Part shown: positions 1 to 9,108 of the stretch, one piece after another | Layout: each line of letters begins with the position of its first letter | Numbering within the stretch: position 1 is the first letter of the stretch | From: Halopenitus sp041821145 | GTDB lineage: Archaea > Halobacteriota > Halobacteria > Halobacteriales > Haloferacaceae | Reading direction: 5' to 3' | DNA length: 64,000 nucleotides | Assembly: GCF_041821145.1 (NCBI RefSeq) | Contig: NZ_JBGUBC010000008.1 | Span: 1-64,000 of the forward strand | Position numbers and translations under genes: made by a program | Notes under the pieces: generated by a model | The model's input: only the letters and a program-made list of their open reading frames with translations | Databases searched by the model: none | Told to the model about the DNA's origin: nothing

Positions 1-49
1 ATTCATCGATCGCGAATGTTTATGTTGCGTGCCTGTGTGCCCCACGTTC

Positions 50-991
50 GTGCAGTATCAACGAATCAAATCCGATCTTCGCGGCGTCGCGTTCACTAAT
101 CCGACGCCCTTCGATGAGCACGGCGAGGAGATCCGACATGATGCGCTCGCGGACAACGTCCGTCACGTCGTGGATGCCGGGGGACGAGTGGTGATTCCCT
201 GTGGAAACACCGGTGAATACTACTCGCTGACCGATGACGAGCGGATCGCGGTCGTGGAAACCGTCGTTGAAGCGATCGGCGACGAGGCGACGATCGTTGG
301 CGGCGTCGGCGGCAGCACCAAGACGGCCATCGAGTTGGCCGCCGCGTACGAGGACGTCGGTGCCGACGCGATCATGATCATGAATCCGGGCCACACCTAT
401 CAACACCAGGTGGGGTTGATCGAGTACTACCGCAAGATCGTCGAATCGACCGACCTGGGCGTCATCCTATACAAACGAGGGCCCGAGGTGACCCTGGATC
501 TGCTCGCTGAGATCGCCGACTACGAGAACGTCGTCGGAATGAAATACGCGGTCAACGACGTCAAGGGATTCTCGGAGGCGGTCTCGACGATCGATTCGGA
601 CGTCGTCTGGTCGAATGGAATCGCCGAGCGGTTCGCTCCTGCCTTCGCGATCGAGGGGGCGGAGGGCTTTACCACCGGTATCGGGAACTTCGTGCCCGAG
701 CAAGTGCTCGCGCTAATGGACGCACTCAAGGCGGAGGAATGGGACCGGGCACGGGCGCTTCGCGATCTGATTCGCCCCTACGAGAACCTTCGTGAGGAAT
801 CCGGCGAGGGCAACGATCTGAGCGCCGCCAACAACGTTCCCGCGGTCAAACACGGCATGGAACTGGCCGGGCTCTACGGGGGACCGGTCCGCGAGCCGAT
901 CGTCGAACTCTCCGACGCCGATCGGAGGCGAAGCGAGGAGTACTACGAGCGGATAACGACGGCAACCGACGAGCACGTCACCGCTGAGTGA
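50..991 (+). CDS. Dihydrodipicolinate synthase/N-acetylneuraminate lyase family protein
   Basis: This is a class I (Schiff-base) aldolase or dehydratase of the DapA superfamily, a cytoplasmic TIM barrel acting on 2-keto acids. It has the GNTGE substrate-binding motif (residues 52-56), the family tyrosine in LYKRG (Tyr141) and the Schiff-base lysine in GMKYAVND (Lys165). The length of about 313 residues is normal. I chose the GTG at 50 because a TATA-like TTTATG lies at 19-24, about 28 nt upstream, the leaderless spacing; the frame also opens with a GTG at 29. The neighbours are an MFS carrier and an L-2-hydroxyglutarate oxidase, and lysine genes are absent, so a catabolic role fits better than lysine synthesis. 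The substrate is not determinable; KDG or a related keto-sugar acid is possible. Confidence 0.85.
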   Translation: MQYQRIKSDLRGVAFTNPTPFDEHGEEIRHDALADNVRHVVDAGGRVVIPCGNTGEYYSLTDDERIAVVETVVEAIGDEATIVGGVGGSTKTAIELAAAYEDVGADAIMIMNPGHTYQHQVGLIEYYRKIVESTDLGVILYKRGPEVTLDLLAEIADYENVVGMKYAVNDVKGFSEAVSTIDSDVVWSNGIAERFAPAFAIEGAEGFTTGIGNFVPEQVLALMDALKAEEWDRARALRDLIRPYENLREESGEGNDLSAANNVPAVKHGMELAGLYGGPVREPIVELSDADRRRSEEYYERITTATDEHVTAE

Positions 992-1158
992 TCTTTGCGC
1001 TTTCGACGTGGAGCAACTCAAAGCTCTCGGCGTGGAGCGACTCGACGGGTGCCGATCTTCCGACACACGTAGATTGAAGTGTTCGTACGTCCGTACCGCG
1101 ATCGTCTCCCGTACAACGAGGGCGATCGAACGGGGCGACCGATACCACACGTACCGAT

Positions 1159-2331
1159 ATGCGCTGGCACTACAAACACACCGTCCTTTCGCTTTGTACG
1201 CTCGCGTTCTTCGCGACGATGGTGGGGCGGCTCGCGATCAGCCCGGTCGTCCCGCAGATAACGGACGCCTTCGAGATCTCGAATACGGTGATCGGCATCG
1301 CGTTGACGGGAATGTGGATGGCTTACGCGCTTTCACAGTTCCCGAGCGGCATCCTCGGGGATCGATACGGCGAACGGCAGGTCATCCTCATCGCCGTCGG
1401 CGGCACGGGCGTCATGAGCCTTCTCGTCGCCATCTCACCAGTCTACCTGGTGTTCGTCCTCAGTGTGATCGTGCTCGGGGCAGTAGCGGGACTGCATTAC
1501 AGCACCGCGACCACCTTGCTGTCGCGGACGTACGACAACATCGGGACGGCGATCGGAATTCACACGATCGGCGCGCCCGCCGGGGGCCTGATCGCACCGG
1601 CGGTGGCCGCGTGGATCGGCACGCGATACGGGTGGCGGCCGGCCGTCGCGATCGGAGCCGTGATCGCCATCCCGGTCTTCGCGTCGTTCGCGATACTCGT
1701 GCGTGATGTCGAGCCACAGCGGCCCGACCAACCGATGCGCGAGCGGATGCAGATCGGGCCCGTCGTCGAACTCCTTTCGCGACCCACGATCGCCTTCACC
1801 GCCGTCATCGCCGGCGCGGGAGCGTTCGTCTGGCAGGGAGTCGCGTCGTTCCTCCCGACGTTTCTCATCGCTCATCGCGGACTGTCCGCGACGACGGCCG
1901 GCATCGTCTTCTCGTCGTATTTCGTGGTACAGGCCGCGGTCAAACCCGCCCTCGGGGCACTCTCGGACAACTACGAGCGCGATCTCGGCGTCGGCGTCAG
2001 CCTGTTCACCAGTGCGTTGGGGATGTCGCTTTTCGTCGTCGCACCGGGACTCGTCGGTATCGTCGCCGCGATCGTGATGATCGGGACCGGCCTCGGGATG
2101 GCCGTCACCGTCGAGCCGCGATTCGTCGACGAGCTGTCCGAAAGCGAACAGGGCGTTGGGTTCGGCCTCGTTCGAACCGTCTATCTGGTCGTCAGCTCGC
2201 TCGGATCGGTCGTGACTGGCTTTCTCGCCGACACGGTCGGATGGACCTGGGCGTTTTTGATCCTCGCCGGACTTCTCGCCGTCGTCCTCGTGGCTCTGAT
2301 CGTGAACTACGTGCTGGAGTTGGGCTATTGA
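1159..2331 (+). CDS. MFS transporter
   Basis: This is a 390-residue major facilitator superfamily carrier with about 12 hydrophobic segments in two halves. The first inter-helix loop carries the MFS signature-like stretch GILGDRYGERQ after the second segment. The start ATG gives a short MRWHYKHT N-terminus running straight into helix 1, as is usual for the family. It lies between a DapA-type lyase and an FAD-dependent 2-hydroxyacid oxidase on the same strand, so uptake of the organic acid that these enzymes handle is a reasonable inference. The substrate cannot be read from the sequence. Confidence 0.85.
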   Translation: MRWHYKHTVLSLCTLAFFATMVGRLAISPVVPQITDAFEISNTVIGIALTGMWMAYALSQFPSGILGDRYGERQVILIAVGGTGVMSLLVAISPVYLVFVLSVIVLGAVAGLHYSTATTLLSRTYDNIGTAIGIHTIGAPAGGLIAPAVAAWIGTRYGWRPAVAIGAVIAIPVFASFAILVRDVEPQRPDQPMRERMQIGPVVELLSRPTIAFTAVIAGAGAFVWQGVASFLPTFLIAHRGLSATTAGIVFSSYFVVQAAVKPALGALSDNYERDLGVGVSLFTSALGMSLFVVAPGLVGIVAAIVMIGTGLGMAVTVEPRFVDELSESEQGVGFGLVRTVYLVVSSLGSVVTGFLADTVGWTWAFLILAGLLAVVLVALIVNYVLELGY

Positions 2332-2386
2332 GCGGGGGCGAGACGTTACGGCGGATTTTTTAGGTAGTCGTTGGTACCCGTGAACG

Positions 2387-3589
2387 ATGATACACCACGA
2401 CGTCGCGGTCATCGGCGGTGGCTGTGTCGGCTTATCCACCGCGAAACATCTCGCGGAAAACACCGATCTCGACGTGTGCGTCCTCGAGAAGGAGTACCAT
2501 CTCGCCGAGCACCAAAGCGGGCGCAACTCCGGCGTCTTACACCCCGGATTCAACTACCCGCCGGATTCGGTAAAAGCGGAGTTCGCGACCGAGGGGACTC
2601 GCCGGATGAAAGCGTACTGTGCCGAACACGATATCCCGTGTGAGGAGTGTGGGGTCCTCGTCGTCGCGAAGGACGACCGTGAGGAGGCGTATCTCGACGA
2701 ACTCGCCGCGCAGGCCGAGGCCAACGGCGTCGAATACGAACTGCTCGACTCGCAGGCGGCGATCCGTGAACACGAGCCCCACGCCGTCGGACAGGCAGCG
2801 CTTTACGCCCCCGAGGCCGCCTCCGTCGACTCCCAGCAGTACGTCTACACGCTAGCCCGCGAGGCCCAACACGACGGCGTCGAGTTGTACATGGGGCATG
2901 CGGTCTCGGAGATCCATCGGTCGGGCGAAGGCTACCGGATCCACACGAGCAACAGCGACGTCGAGGCCGACTATCTCGTCAACACGGCGGGGCTGCACGC
3001 GGATACGCTGGCTCACCAGGTCGGGGTCGGAGAGGACTACCAGGTCGTCCCGTTCCGCGGCGAATACTACGAGATCACCCCCGAGAAGGCGCATCTGTGC
3101 CGGACGATGATCTATCCGACGCCGGATCCGGAGTTGCCCTTCCTCGGCGTGCACTACACCCGACGGACTGACGGCAAGGTGATCGTCGGTCCGAACGCGG
3201 TCCTCGCGTTCGGCCGTGAGGCCTACAAAAACACGCAGTTCAACCTCTCGGAACTGTTCGAGACGCTCTCCTATGAGGGGTTCCGGCGACTCCTCGCCTC
3301 ACCGAGTATGCTGTCGGTTGCGTTCTCGGAGTTGAACAAGTCCTACCGCAAGGAGAAGTTCACGGAAGCCTCCAGACGGCTCGTGCCCGAGGTCCGAAGC
3401 GAGGACCTCGAGAAAAGCTACGCCGGAATCCGTGCCCAACTCGTCAGCGCCGATGGCGAACTCGTCAAGGACCCGCTTTCGATCGAGACCGACGACGCCG
3501 TCCACGTCCTCAACGCCGTCTCGCCCGGGTTGACCTGCTCGTTGCCCTACGGCGAACACGTCGCCGAGCAGTTGGCCGAGAAGGTCTAG
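2387..3589 (+). CDS. lhgO: L-2-hydroxyglutarate oxidase (LhgO-like FAD oxidoreductase)
   Basis: This is an FAD-dependent oxidoreductase of the DAO fold. The N-terminus has the dinucleotide-binding GGGCVG (residues 10-15), followed by the HQSGRNSGVLHPGFNY block typical of L-2-hydroxyglutarate oxidases, which convert L-2-hydroxyglutarate to 2-oxoglutarate and pass electrons to quinone or oxygen. The length of 400 residues matches LhgO. A T-rich TATA-like box (TTTTTTAG near 2355-2363) sits about 28 nt upstream of the ATG, so the transcript is probably leaderless. Its position after the lyase and the MFS gene suggests a shared catabolic purpose. The family is clear, but exact substrate preference is inferred from similarity only. 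Confidence 0.86.
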   Translation: MIHHDVAVIGGGCVGLSTAKHLAENTDLDVCVLEKEYHLAEHQSGRNSGVLHPGFNYPPDSVKAEFATEGTRRMKAYCAEHDIPCEECGVLVVAKDDREEAYLDELAAQAEANGVEYELLDSQAAIREHEPHAVGQAALYAPEAASVDSQQYVYTLAREAQHDGVELYMGHAVSEIHRSGEGYRIHTSNSDVEADYLVNTAGLHADTLAHQVGVGEDYQVVPFRGEYYEITPEKAHLCRTMIYPTPDPELPFLGVHYTRRTDGKVIVGPNAVLAFGREAYKNTQFNLSELFETLSYEGFRRLLASPSMLSVAFSELNKSYRKEKFTEASRRLVPEVRSEDLEKSYAGIRAQLVSADGELVKDPLSIETDDAVHVLNAVSPGLTCSLPYGEHVAEQLAEKV

Positions 3590-4050
3590 TCCGCTCGACT
3601 ATCATCGCGGTTTCGAGCCGTCGGAAGCCGGACTCAACGCGAGCATATCGACGTTATCGCGTCCATCGGCAATCGGAATAACGACCACGACGACATCACT
3701 CACATATAGACTATCAGATGGATAATTAGAATAATCAAGTTTTAATTATACGATCCGATCGAGTCGACGATCGATCTGGCTCCCGACTTTCAGCTCGTCG
3801 CCGGGTTTCGAGTGACGCTCGTCATTCGAGCTTTTCCCCGTTGAAGACGGCTATGTCGACGGTTCCAAATTTCTCGTGAGATCGGTGAGTCGTAGTCGTT
3901 CGTTTCGGTACCCGGGAAATATACTTCGTGCTCCCGATCGGATGATCCAAATATATAGAATATACAGATGTAACATCTATTGTACCAAATCGGATTTCCA
4001 TCGAACAGCTGTATCTACCACTCTTCACGAGTCCGGTGGACGCTCGCCCA
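3590..4050. other. AT-rich intergenic region between convergent genes
   Basis: This 461-bp stretch separates two convergent genes, so no promoter is required, yet it contains AT-rich patches (about 3690-3750 and 3915-4010) with several TATA-like words such as AAATATATAG. The only notable open frame (3822-4028, minus, 68 codons from GTG) lacks haloarchaeal acidic composition and I do not call it a gene. A decayed insertion or an unannotated small RNA are the alternatives I can see. Confidence 0.5.
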
Positions 4051-4731
4051 TCACGGCTCCCAGAGACGATCGATTCGCTGTGCGATCTCGGAGTGGGTCT
4101 CCTGGAGGATCGAGACGTCGGTTTCCCCGTCGACGTTGATCACCGACACCTCCCCGCGTCGACCGCCGTAGACGTCCTGAAAGTCGTAGACGACGCCGAT
4201 GGCAGTGAGATCGTCGGGGACGTGGTCGCTTTCGAGGAGTGCATCGATCTGTCGATCGACGTTATACTCGACGAGCCGGTTGATTCGTTCCTCACGGTCG
4301 AGTCCCGCCGGCAGCCGATCGATGCCGTCGGCGAGATGCCCTTCAAGCAGATCGAGGCAGGCAGCGATCCCCGGTGGCTCGGAACGTCCCTCAGTCAGGT
4401 CGTCGTGAGCCGCCGTGACCGCTCCGCAACCGGTGTGGCCGACGACCACGGCCGTCCGGGTATCGGTGTGGACGATCGGATAGAGGAGATCGCCGGAGAC
4501 GACGGGGCCGTCGTCAGTGTGCTGGGTGACCCGATTCCCGATGTTCCCACAGGTGAAGACAGTACCGGGATCGTCGTTTCCCCACATGTGATCCTGAAGG
4601 ACCCGCGAGTCCGAACAGCAGACGGTGACGACGTCGGGAGCCTGTCCGTCCTGGAGACCATCGAATCTCGACTCATACTCGTCGGCATGACGGAGGTTTC
4701 GCTCCAACAGATCGATGAACGCGGCGTTCAT
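4051..4731 (-). CDS. Beta-class carbonic anhydrase
   Basis: This zinc enzyme interconverts CO2 and bicarbonate in the cytoplasm. The beta-class ligands are present: Cys39 followed by the Asp41-Arg43 dyad (CSDSR), then His99 and Cys102 in GHTGCGAV. The protein is about 226 residues from the ATG at 4731; an in-frame GTG pair 12 nt upstream would add four residues. The gene is convergent with lhgO and lies just upstream (in its own direction) of an AT-rich spacer. There is no obvious operon partner. Confidence in the family is high because all four catalytic positions are intact. Confidence 0.93.
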   Translation of the reverse strand: MNAAFIDLLERNLRHADEYESRFDGLQDGQAPDVVTVCCSDSRVLQDHMWGNDDPGTVFTCGNIGNRVTQHTDDGPVVSGDLLYPIVHTDTRTAVVVGHTGCGAVTAAHDDLTEGRSEPPGIAACLDLLEGHLADGIDRLPAGLDREERINRLVEYNVDRQIDALLESDHVPDDLTAIGVVYDFQDVYGGRRGEVSVINVDGETDVSILQETHSEIAQRIDRLWEP

Positions 4732-4851
4732 ACTCGTCACCACTCACGATTGGGAGAACAATCCATCGGTTCGATCCCTCTCGGTCGTCGATTCGATCCG
4801 TATTGGCCGCCAGTTCGGATGATCGGTCCCGGAAATCGGACCGATCGGGGA

Positions 4852-5862
4852 CTACAGCCGGTCGACGATCGCGTCAGTCATCTCCGCGGTGGTCGCCGAG
4901 CCGCCGAGATCGCCGGTCCGGGGGCCGTCGGCAAGCACCGACTCGACGGCGGTTCGGACCCGCTTGCCCGCCTCCGCGTAGCCGAGATGCTCGAGGAGCA
5001 TCGCCGCGGAGAGGATCGCCGCCGTCGGGTTCGCGATTCCCTCGCCTGCGATGTCGGGAGCGGTCCCATGAACCGGCTCGAAGAGGCCGTTATCCGTGCC
5101 AACGTTCGCGGAGGGCAACAGTCCAAGCCCGCCGACGAGCCCCGCCGCGAGATCCGAGAGCACGTCGCCGGCAAGATTCGGACACACCACGACGCCGTAC
5201 TGGCTTGGATCGAGCGGCAGCTTGGTGGCGAAGGCGTCCATGAGCTCCTCGTCGGCCGCGACATCCCGCTCGTCGGCCACATCGAGGACCGTCCTGCGGA
5301 AGCGACCGTCGGTCTCACGCATCACGTTCGCCTTGTGTGCGACGGTGAAGCCGTCACGGTGGTCGGGACCACGATCCGCCTCCACGAACTCACAGGCGAA
5401 CTCCGCGAGTTGCCGGGAGGCCGAATCGGTGATGACCCGGGTGAGCGTCGAGAGGTCCTCGGAGAGTCGGTCCTCGTGGCCGGCGTAGACGCCCTCGGTA
5501 TTCTCACGCAGGAAGACGACGTCCGTCTCCGGCCGCAACGCATCGACGCCGGGATACGCACGCGCGGGACGCACGTTCACGAACGAGTCCACGGCATCAC
5601 GAAGCGGGAGGATGACGTCGGCGGCCGTCTCGCCGGCCGCACCGAACAGCGTCGCGTCGGCACTCGCGGCCAGATCGTAGGTCTCCTGTGGCAGTGCCTC
5701 GCCGGTCTCGGAGAACATCTCGTCGCCAGCGTCGGCCTCGATATACTCGAATGGACCGACCGCCTCCGAATCGGCGGCGACGGCATCGAGGACCTCGACG
5801 GCCGCCGGAACCACCTCTCGACCGATACCGTCACCCTCGATGACGACGATCTCCTCGCTCAT
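4852..5862 (-). CDS. leuB: 3-isopropylmalate dehydrogenase
   Basis: This NAD-dependent beta-decarboxylating dehydrogenase performs the third committed step of leucine synthesis, converting 3-isopropylmalate to the precursor of 2-oxoisocaproate. Signature elements are ENTEGVYAG (residues 120-128), the catalytic lysine in AHKANVM (Lys177), the metal-binding aspartates near 209, 233 and 237 (AGDVLSDLA), and the cofactor loop HGTAPDIAGEGIANPTA. At 336 residues it is a standard short LeuB. It is the last gene of the leu/ilv cluster: the leuD stop codon directly abuts its ATG (TGAATG), implying translational coupling. Isocitrate dehydrogenase is excluded by context and size. Confidence 0.95.
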   Translation of the reverse strand: MSEEIVVIEGDGIGREVVPAAVEVLDAVAADSEAVGPFEYIEADAGDEMFSETGEALPQETYDLAASADATLFGAAGETAADVILPLRDAVDSFVNVRPARAYPGVDALRPETDVVFLRENTEGVYAGHEDRLSEDLSTLTRVITDSASRQLAEFACEFVEADRGPDHRDGFTVAHKANVMRETDGRFRRTVLDVADERDVAADEELMDAFATKLPLDPSQYGVVVCPNLAGDVLSDLAAGLVGGLGLLPSANVGTDNGLFEPVHGTAPDIAGEGIANPTAAILSAAMLLEHLGYAEAGKRVRTAVESVLADGPRTGDLGGSATTAEMTDAIVDRL

Positions 5863-6567
5863 TCAGTCGTCCCCCGCGGCGGCGTCCCCGCCGTCCTCCG
5901 GTGATGGGACGTGTTCCGCTGGAACGTACGGCAGCGATCGGGCGGTCTCACGGACCGCGTTCGCGTTCGCACCCATCAGCGCCGTCGTATCCCAGACCCC
6001 CTCGACGAGGGCCTTTCGCTGTGCGTCGTTGACCGTGGCGTCGATCTCCTCGTCGTCGTAGACGACGCGTTCGTCCTCGATGTCGACGTGGATCTCGGCG
6101 TCGGGATCATCCTCGATGGACGCCTGAAGTGCCTCGATCGCCTCGGTGTCGGCAGTCACCGTCGGAATTCCCAACGCGAGGCAGTTGCCCGCAAAGATCT
6201 CCGCGAACGACTCGCCGACGATCGCGTCGATCCCCCAGCGCATCAGCGCCTGTGGGGCGTGTTCGCGGGAGGAACCGCATCCGAAGTTGCTGTTGACCAC
6301 CAGCACGTTGGCATCACGGAAGCGATCGTCATTGAACGGGTGGTCCTTCTCGTTGTCCTCGTCGTCGAACCGCTGATCGAAGAAGGCGAACTGGCCGAGT
6401 CCGTCGAAGGTGACGACCTTCATGAACCGGGACGGAATGATCTGGTCGGTGTCGATGTCGTTACCTCGGATCGGGATGCCGGTTCCGGACACCTCGGTCA
6501 CCTTCTCGGCGGGGGCCTCGCCCCCGGCGAATCCCTCGTGGTCGATCTCGCCGTCGGATCCGCTCAT
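5863..6567 (-). CDS. leuD: 3-isopropylmalate dehydratase small subunit
   Basis: This is the small swivelling subunit that pairs with LeuC to isomerise 2- to 3-isopropylmalate. It shows GNDIDTDQIIPSRFM near residues 35-49 and the phosphate-binding NFGCGSSREHAP near 94-105. I set the start at the ATG at 6567, whose bases overlap the leuC stop (ATGA); the frame stays open further upstream but that part is arginine-rich shadow of leuC. The first 25 or so residues are an acidic extension before the core. It is followed immediately by leuB. Confidence 0.94.
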   Translation of the reverse strand: MSGSDGEIDHEGFAGGEAPAEKVTEVSGTGIPIRGNDIDTDQIIPSRFMKVVTFDGLGQFAFFDQRFDDEDNEKDHPFNDDRFRDANVLVVNSNFGCGSSREHAPQALMRWGIDAIVGESFAEIFAGNCLALGIPTVTADTEAIEALQASIEDDPDAEIHVDIEDERVVYDDEEIDATVNDAQRKALVEGVWDTTALMGANANAVRETARSLPYVPAEHVPSPEDGGDAAAGDD

Positions 6568-7985
6568 ACGGTGACCACCTCCTCCATCTCGCGAACGTCC
6601 GTGACCTCGCCGGTCACCGCCGCCGCCGCGACCATCGTCGGACTCATCAGGACGGTCCGGCCGTCCTTCGATCCCTGTCTGCCGACGAAATTCCGGTTCG
6701 AGGAGGAGGCGCTCGCCTCGTCGCCCTCCAGTTGATCGTCGTTCATGCCGAGACACATCGAACAGCCCGGCTCGCGCCACTCGAAGCCGGCTTCGGTGAA
6801 GACCTCGTCGAGGCCCTCCGCCTCGGCGGCCGCCTGAACGCGTTGGCTTCCGGGAACGACTATCGCACGCACGTCCGATGCGACCTCACGACCGCGCACG
6901 AACGCGGCCGCCTCGTGCAGATCCTTCAGTCGAGCGTTCGTACACGATCCGAGGAAAGCGACGTCGATATCGTATCCCTCCATCGTATCGCCGGGTTCGA
7001 CGCGCATGTGCTCCTGTGCACGACGTGCAGTGTCACGTTTGTCCGCCGGGAGTTCCTCCGGCTCCGGGATGGGCTCCGTGATGCCGATGCCCTGTCCGGG
7101 AGTCGTTCCCCAGGTGACGGTCGGCTCGATCGCGGAGCCGTCGATCGTGACCACGTCGTCGTACTCGGCGTCCGCGTCGCTCGCGATGGACACCCAGTAC
7201 GACTTGAGCTGCTCGAATTTCTCCGGATCGTCCTCGAAGGCGTCGGTCTCCCGGAGCCATTCGTAGGTGGTCTCGTCGGGATTGACGTAGCCCGCCCGAG
7301 CACCGCCCTCGATCGACATGTTGCAGATCGACATCCGTCCCTCCATGCCGAGATCATCGATGGCCTCGCCGGCGTACTCGTAGACGTGGCCGACGCCGCC
7401 GTCGGTGCCGAGTTTTCGAATGATCGTGAGGATGACGTCCTTGGCCGTGACGTGCTCGCCGAGCTCGCCAGTGACCTCGATCCGTCGGACCTTCTGTTTT
7501 TCCATCGCAATGCAGCCGGTCGCGAGTACGTCGCGGATCTGTGAGGTCCCGATTCCGAACGCCAGCGCGCCGAAGGCGCCGTGCGTCGAGGTGTGGGAGT
7601 CCCCACAGACGATCGTCATCCCCGGCTGAGTGAGTCCCTGTTCGGGACCGATAACGTGGACGATACCCTGATCGCCGGAATTGGGATCCGAGAACTCGAT
7701 GCCGGCGTCACGAACGTTCTCCTCGAGTTCCGACATCATGTTCTCCGCGGCGTCGTCGGCGTAGGGCCGGTCACGATCGTCGGTCGGAATGATGTGGTCG
7801 ACGGTCGCGTGGGTGCGTTCGGGGAACGCCACCTCGGCGTCACGCTCGCGCAGCATGCCGAACGCCTGGGGACTCGTCACCTCGTGGACCAGATGCAGGC
7901 CGACGAACAGCTGGTCCTGTCCGGTCGGCAGCTGGGCCACCTTGTGGTTTTCCCAGACCTTGTCGTAGAGCGTCCCGTTGCTCAT
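6564..7985 (-). CDS. leuC: 3-isopropylmalate dehydratase large subunit
   Basis: This aconitase-family [4Fe-4S] enzyme subunit catalyses 2- to 3-isopropylmalate isomerisation together with LeuD. The three cluster cysteines are visible in GSCTNAR (Cys348) and PGCSMCLGMN (Cys408 and Cys411). The ATG at 7985 gives 473 residues, the usual length, with the expected TLYDKVWENHKV opening. The stop codon overlaps the leuD start by ATGA. A 57-bp gap separates it from ilvC upstream, and I see nothing in that gap. Confidence 0.95.
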   Translation of the reverse strand: MSNGTLYDKVWENHKVAQLPTGQDQLFVGLHLVHEVTSPQAFGMLRERDAEVAFPERTHATVDHIIPTDDRDRPYADDAAENMMSELEENVRDAGIEFSDPNSGDQGIVHVIGPEQGLTQPGMTIVCGDSHTSTHGAFGALAFGIGTSQIRDVLATGCIAMEKQKVRRIEVTGELGEHVTAKDVILTIIRKLGTDGGVGHVYEYAGEAIDDLGMEGRMSICNMSIEGGARAGYVNPDETTYEWLRETDAFEDDPEKFEQLKSYWVSIASDADAEYDDVVTIDGSAIEPTVTWGTTPGQGIGITEPIPEPEELPADKRDTARRAQEHMRVEPGDTMEGYDIDVAFLGSCTNARLKDLHEAAAFVRGREVASDVRAIVVPGSQRVQAAAEAEGLDEVFTEAGFEWREPGCSMCLGMNDDQLEGDEASASSSNRNFVGRQGSKDGRTVLMSPTMVAAAAVTGEVTDVREMEEVVTV

Positions 7986-8042
7986 TCGTCGATCACCCGA
8001 TCGCGATCGCCGGCGATCCACGCCCGGATGTCGATAGCTACC

Positions 8043-9101
8043 TCAGGCATCGGCGGTTACTCGCTCCGTCTCGTCTTCGTCCTCGGTCTCCTCGTCGGCC
8101 CAGGCGAAAAGCGACCGAAGCTCCTCGCCGACCTGCTCGATCTCGTGATTGCGCTCTGCTTCGTGCAGTTGGGTGAAGGAGGGACGTCCTGCCTGGTTCT
8201 CGGCGATCCACTCGCGTGCGAAGGTGCCGTCTTGAACCTGTTCGAGGATCTCCTCCATGTTCTCACGAGCGTGTTCGTCGACAACGACGTCACCTTGGGT
8301 GAGTCCACCGTACTCGGCAGTGTCGGAGACGGAATCCCACATTCCGCCGAGGCCGCCCTCATACATCAGATCAACGATGAGCTTGAGCTCGTTGAGACAC
8401 TCGAAGTAGGCCATCTCCGGCGAGTAGCCGGCGTCGACGAGCGTCTCGTAGGCCTGTTTTACGAGCGAGGTAACGCCGCCACAAAGGACTGCCTGCTCGC
8501 CGAAGAGATCGGTTTCCGTCTCCTCACGGAAGGTGGTCTCGACGACGCCGGCGCGACCACAGCCGATCGCGGCCGCGTAGGCGAGCCCCTCCTGTTTGGC
8601 CGTGCCGGTGGCGTCCTGGTAGATCGCGAGCAGACCGGGCGTCCCCTCGTCGTTCTCGTAGTTCCGGCGAACGAGGTGTCCCGGTGATTTGGGCGCGACC
8701 ATCGTGACGTCGACGCCCTCGGGCGGGCGGATCTGGTTGTAGTGAATGTTGAACCCGTGAGCGAACTGGAGCGTGTCGCCGGGATCGAGGTTGGGCTCGA
8801 TCGCGTTCTCGTACACGTCCGGCTGGACCGTATCCGGGACAAGCACGGAGATGATGTCCCCCCGTTCGGACGCCTCCGCCGGCGTGGCGACCTCCAGTCC
8901 GTCCTCTTCGGCCGCGTCCCACGAGGAGGAGTCCTCTCGCAGGCCGACGACGACGTCGACGCCGCTGTCGGCCAGGTTCTGTGCGTGTGCGTGCCCCTGC
9001 GAACCGTAGCCGAGTACGGCGACGGTCTTGTTGAGGATGTGGGACGTGTCCGCGTCGTCTTCGTAGTAGATCTCGGAGTCGAACGGCGTATCGTTACTCA
9101 T
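8043..9101 (-). CDS. ilvC: Ketol-acid reductoisomerase (class I)
   Basis: This NADPH-dependent enzyme converts acetolactate or acetohydroxybutyrate to the dihydroxy acids of valine and isoleucine synthesis. It has the Rossmann motif GYGSQGHAHAQNL beginning at residue 31 and the KARI C-terminal knotted domain. I chose the ATG at 9101, which gives 352 residues beginning MSNDTPFDSE; the longer open frame upstream is basic and is the shadow of ilvN. Only 7 bp separate it from ilvN. The C-terminus is an acidic tail typical of halophilic proteins. Confidence 0.95.
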   Translation of the reverse strand: MSNDTPFDSEIYYEDDADTSHILNKTVAVLGYGSQGHAHAQNLADSGVDVVVGLREDSSSWDAAEEDGLEVATPAEASERGDIISVLVPDTVQPDVYENAIEPNLDPGDTLQFAHGFNIHYNQIRPPEGVDVTMVAPKSPGHLVRRNYENDEGTPGLLAIYQDATGTAKQEGLAYAAAIGCGRAGVVETTFREETETDLFGEQAVLCGGVTSLVKQAYETLVDAGYSPEMAYFECLNELKLIVDLMYEGGLGGMWDSVSDTAEYGGLTQGDVVVDEHARENMEEILEQVQDGTFAREWIAENQAGRPSFTQLHEAERNHEIEQVGEELRSLFAWADEETEDEDETERVTADA

Positions 9102-9108
9102 GGATGTG

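Noticed and set aside
3822..4028. 68-codon minus-strand ORF from GTG in the AT-rich gap
   Set aside because: The product is basic and Ser/Thr/Tyr-rich, unlike haloarchaeal proteins, and no box lies at the right distance.
4036..5904. 622-codon plus-strand frame opposite the carbonic anhydrase and leuB genes
   Set aside because: It is the antisense shadow of two well-supported genes and has no recognisable domain.
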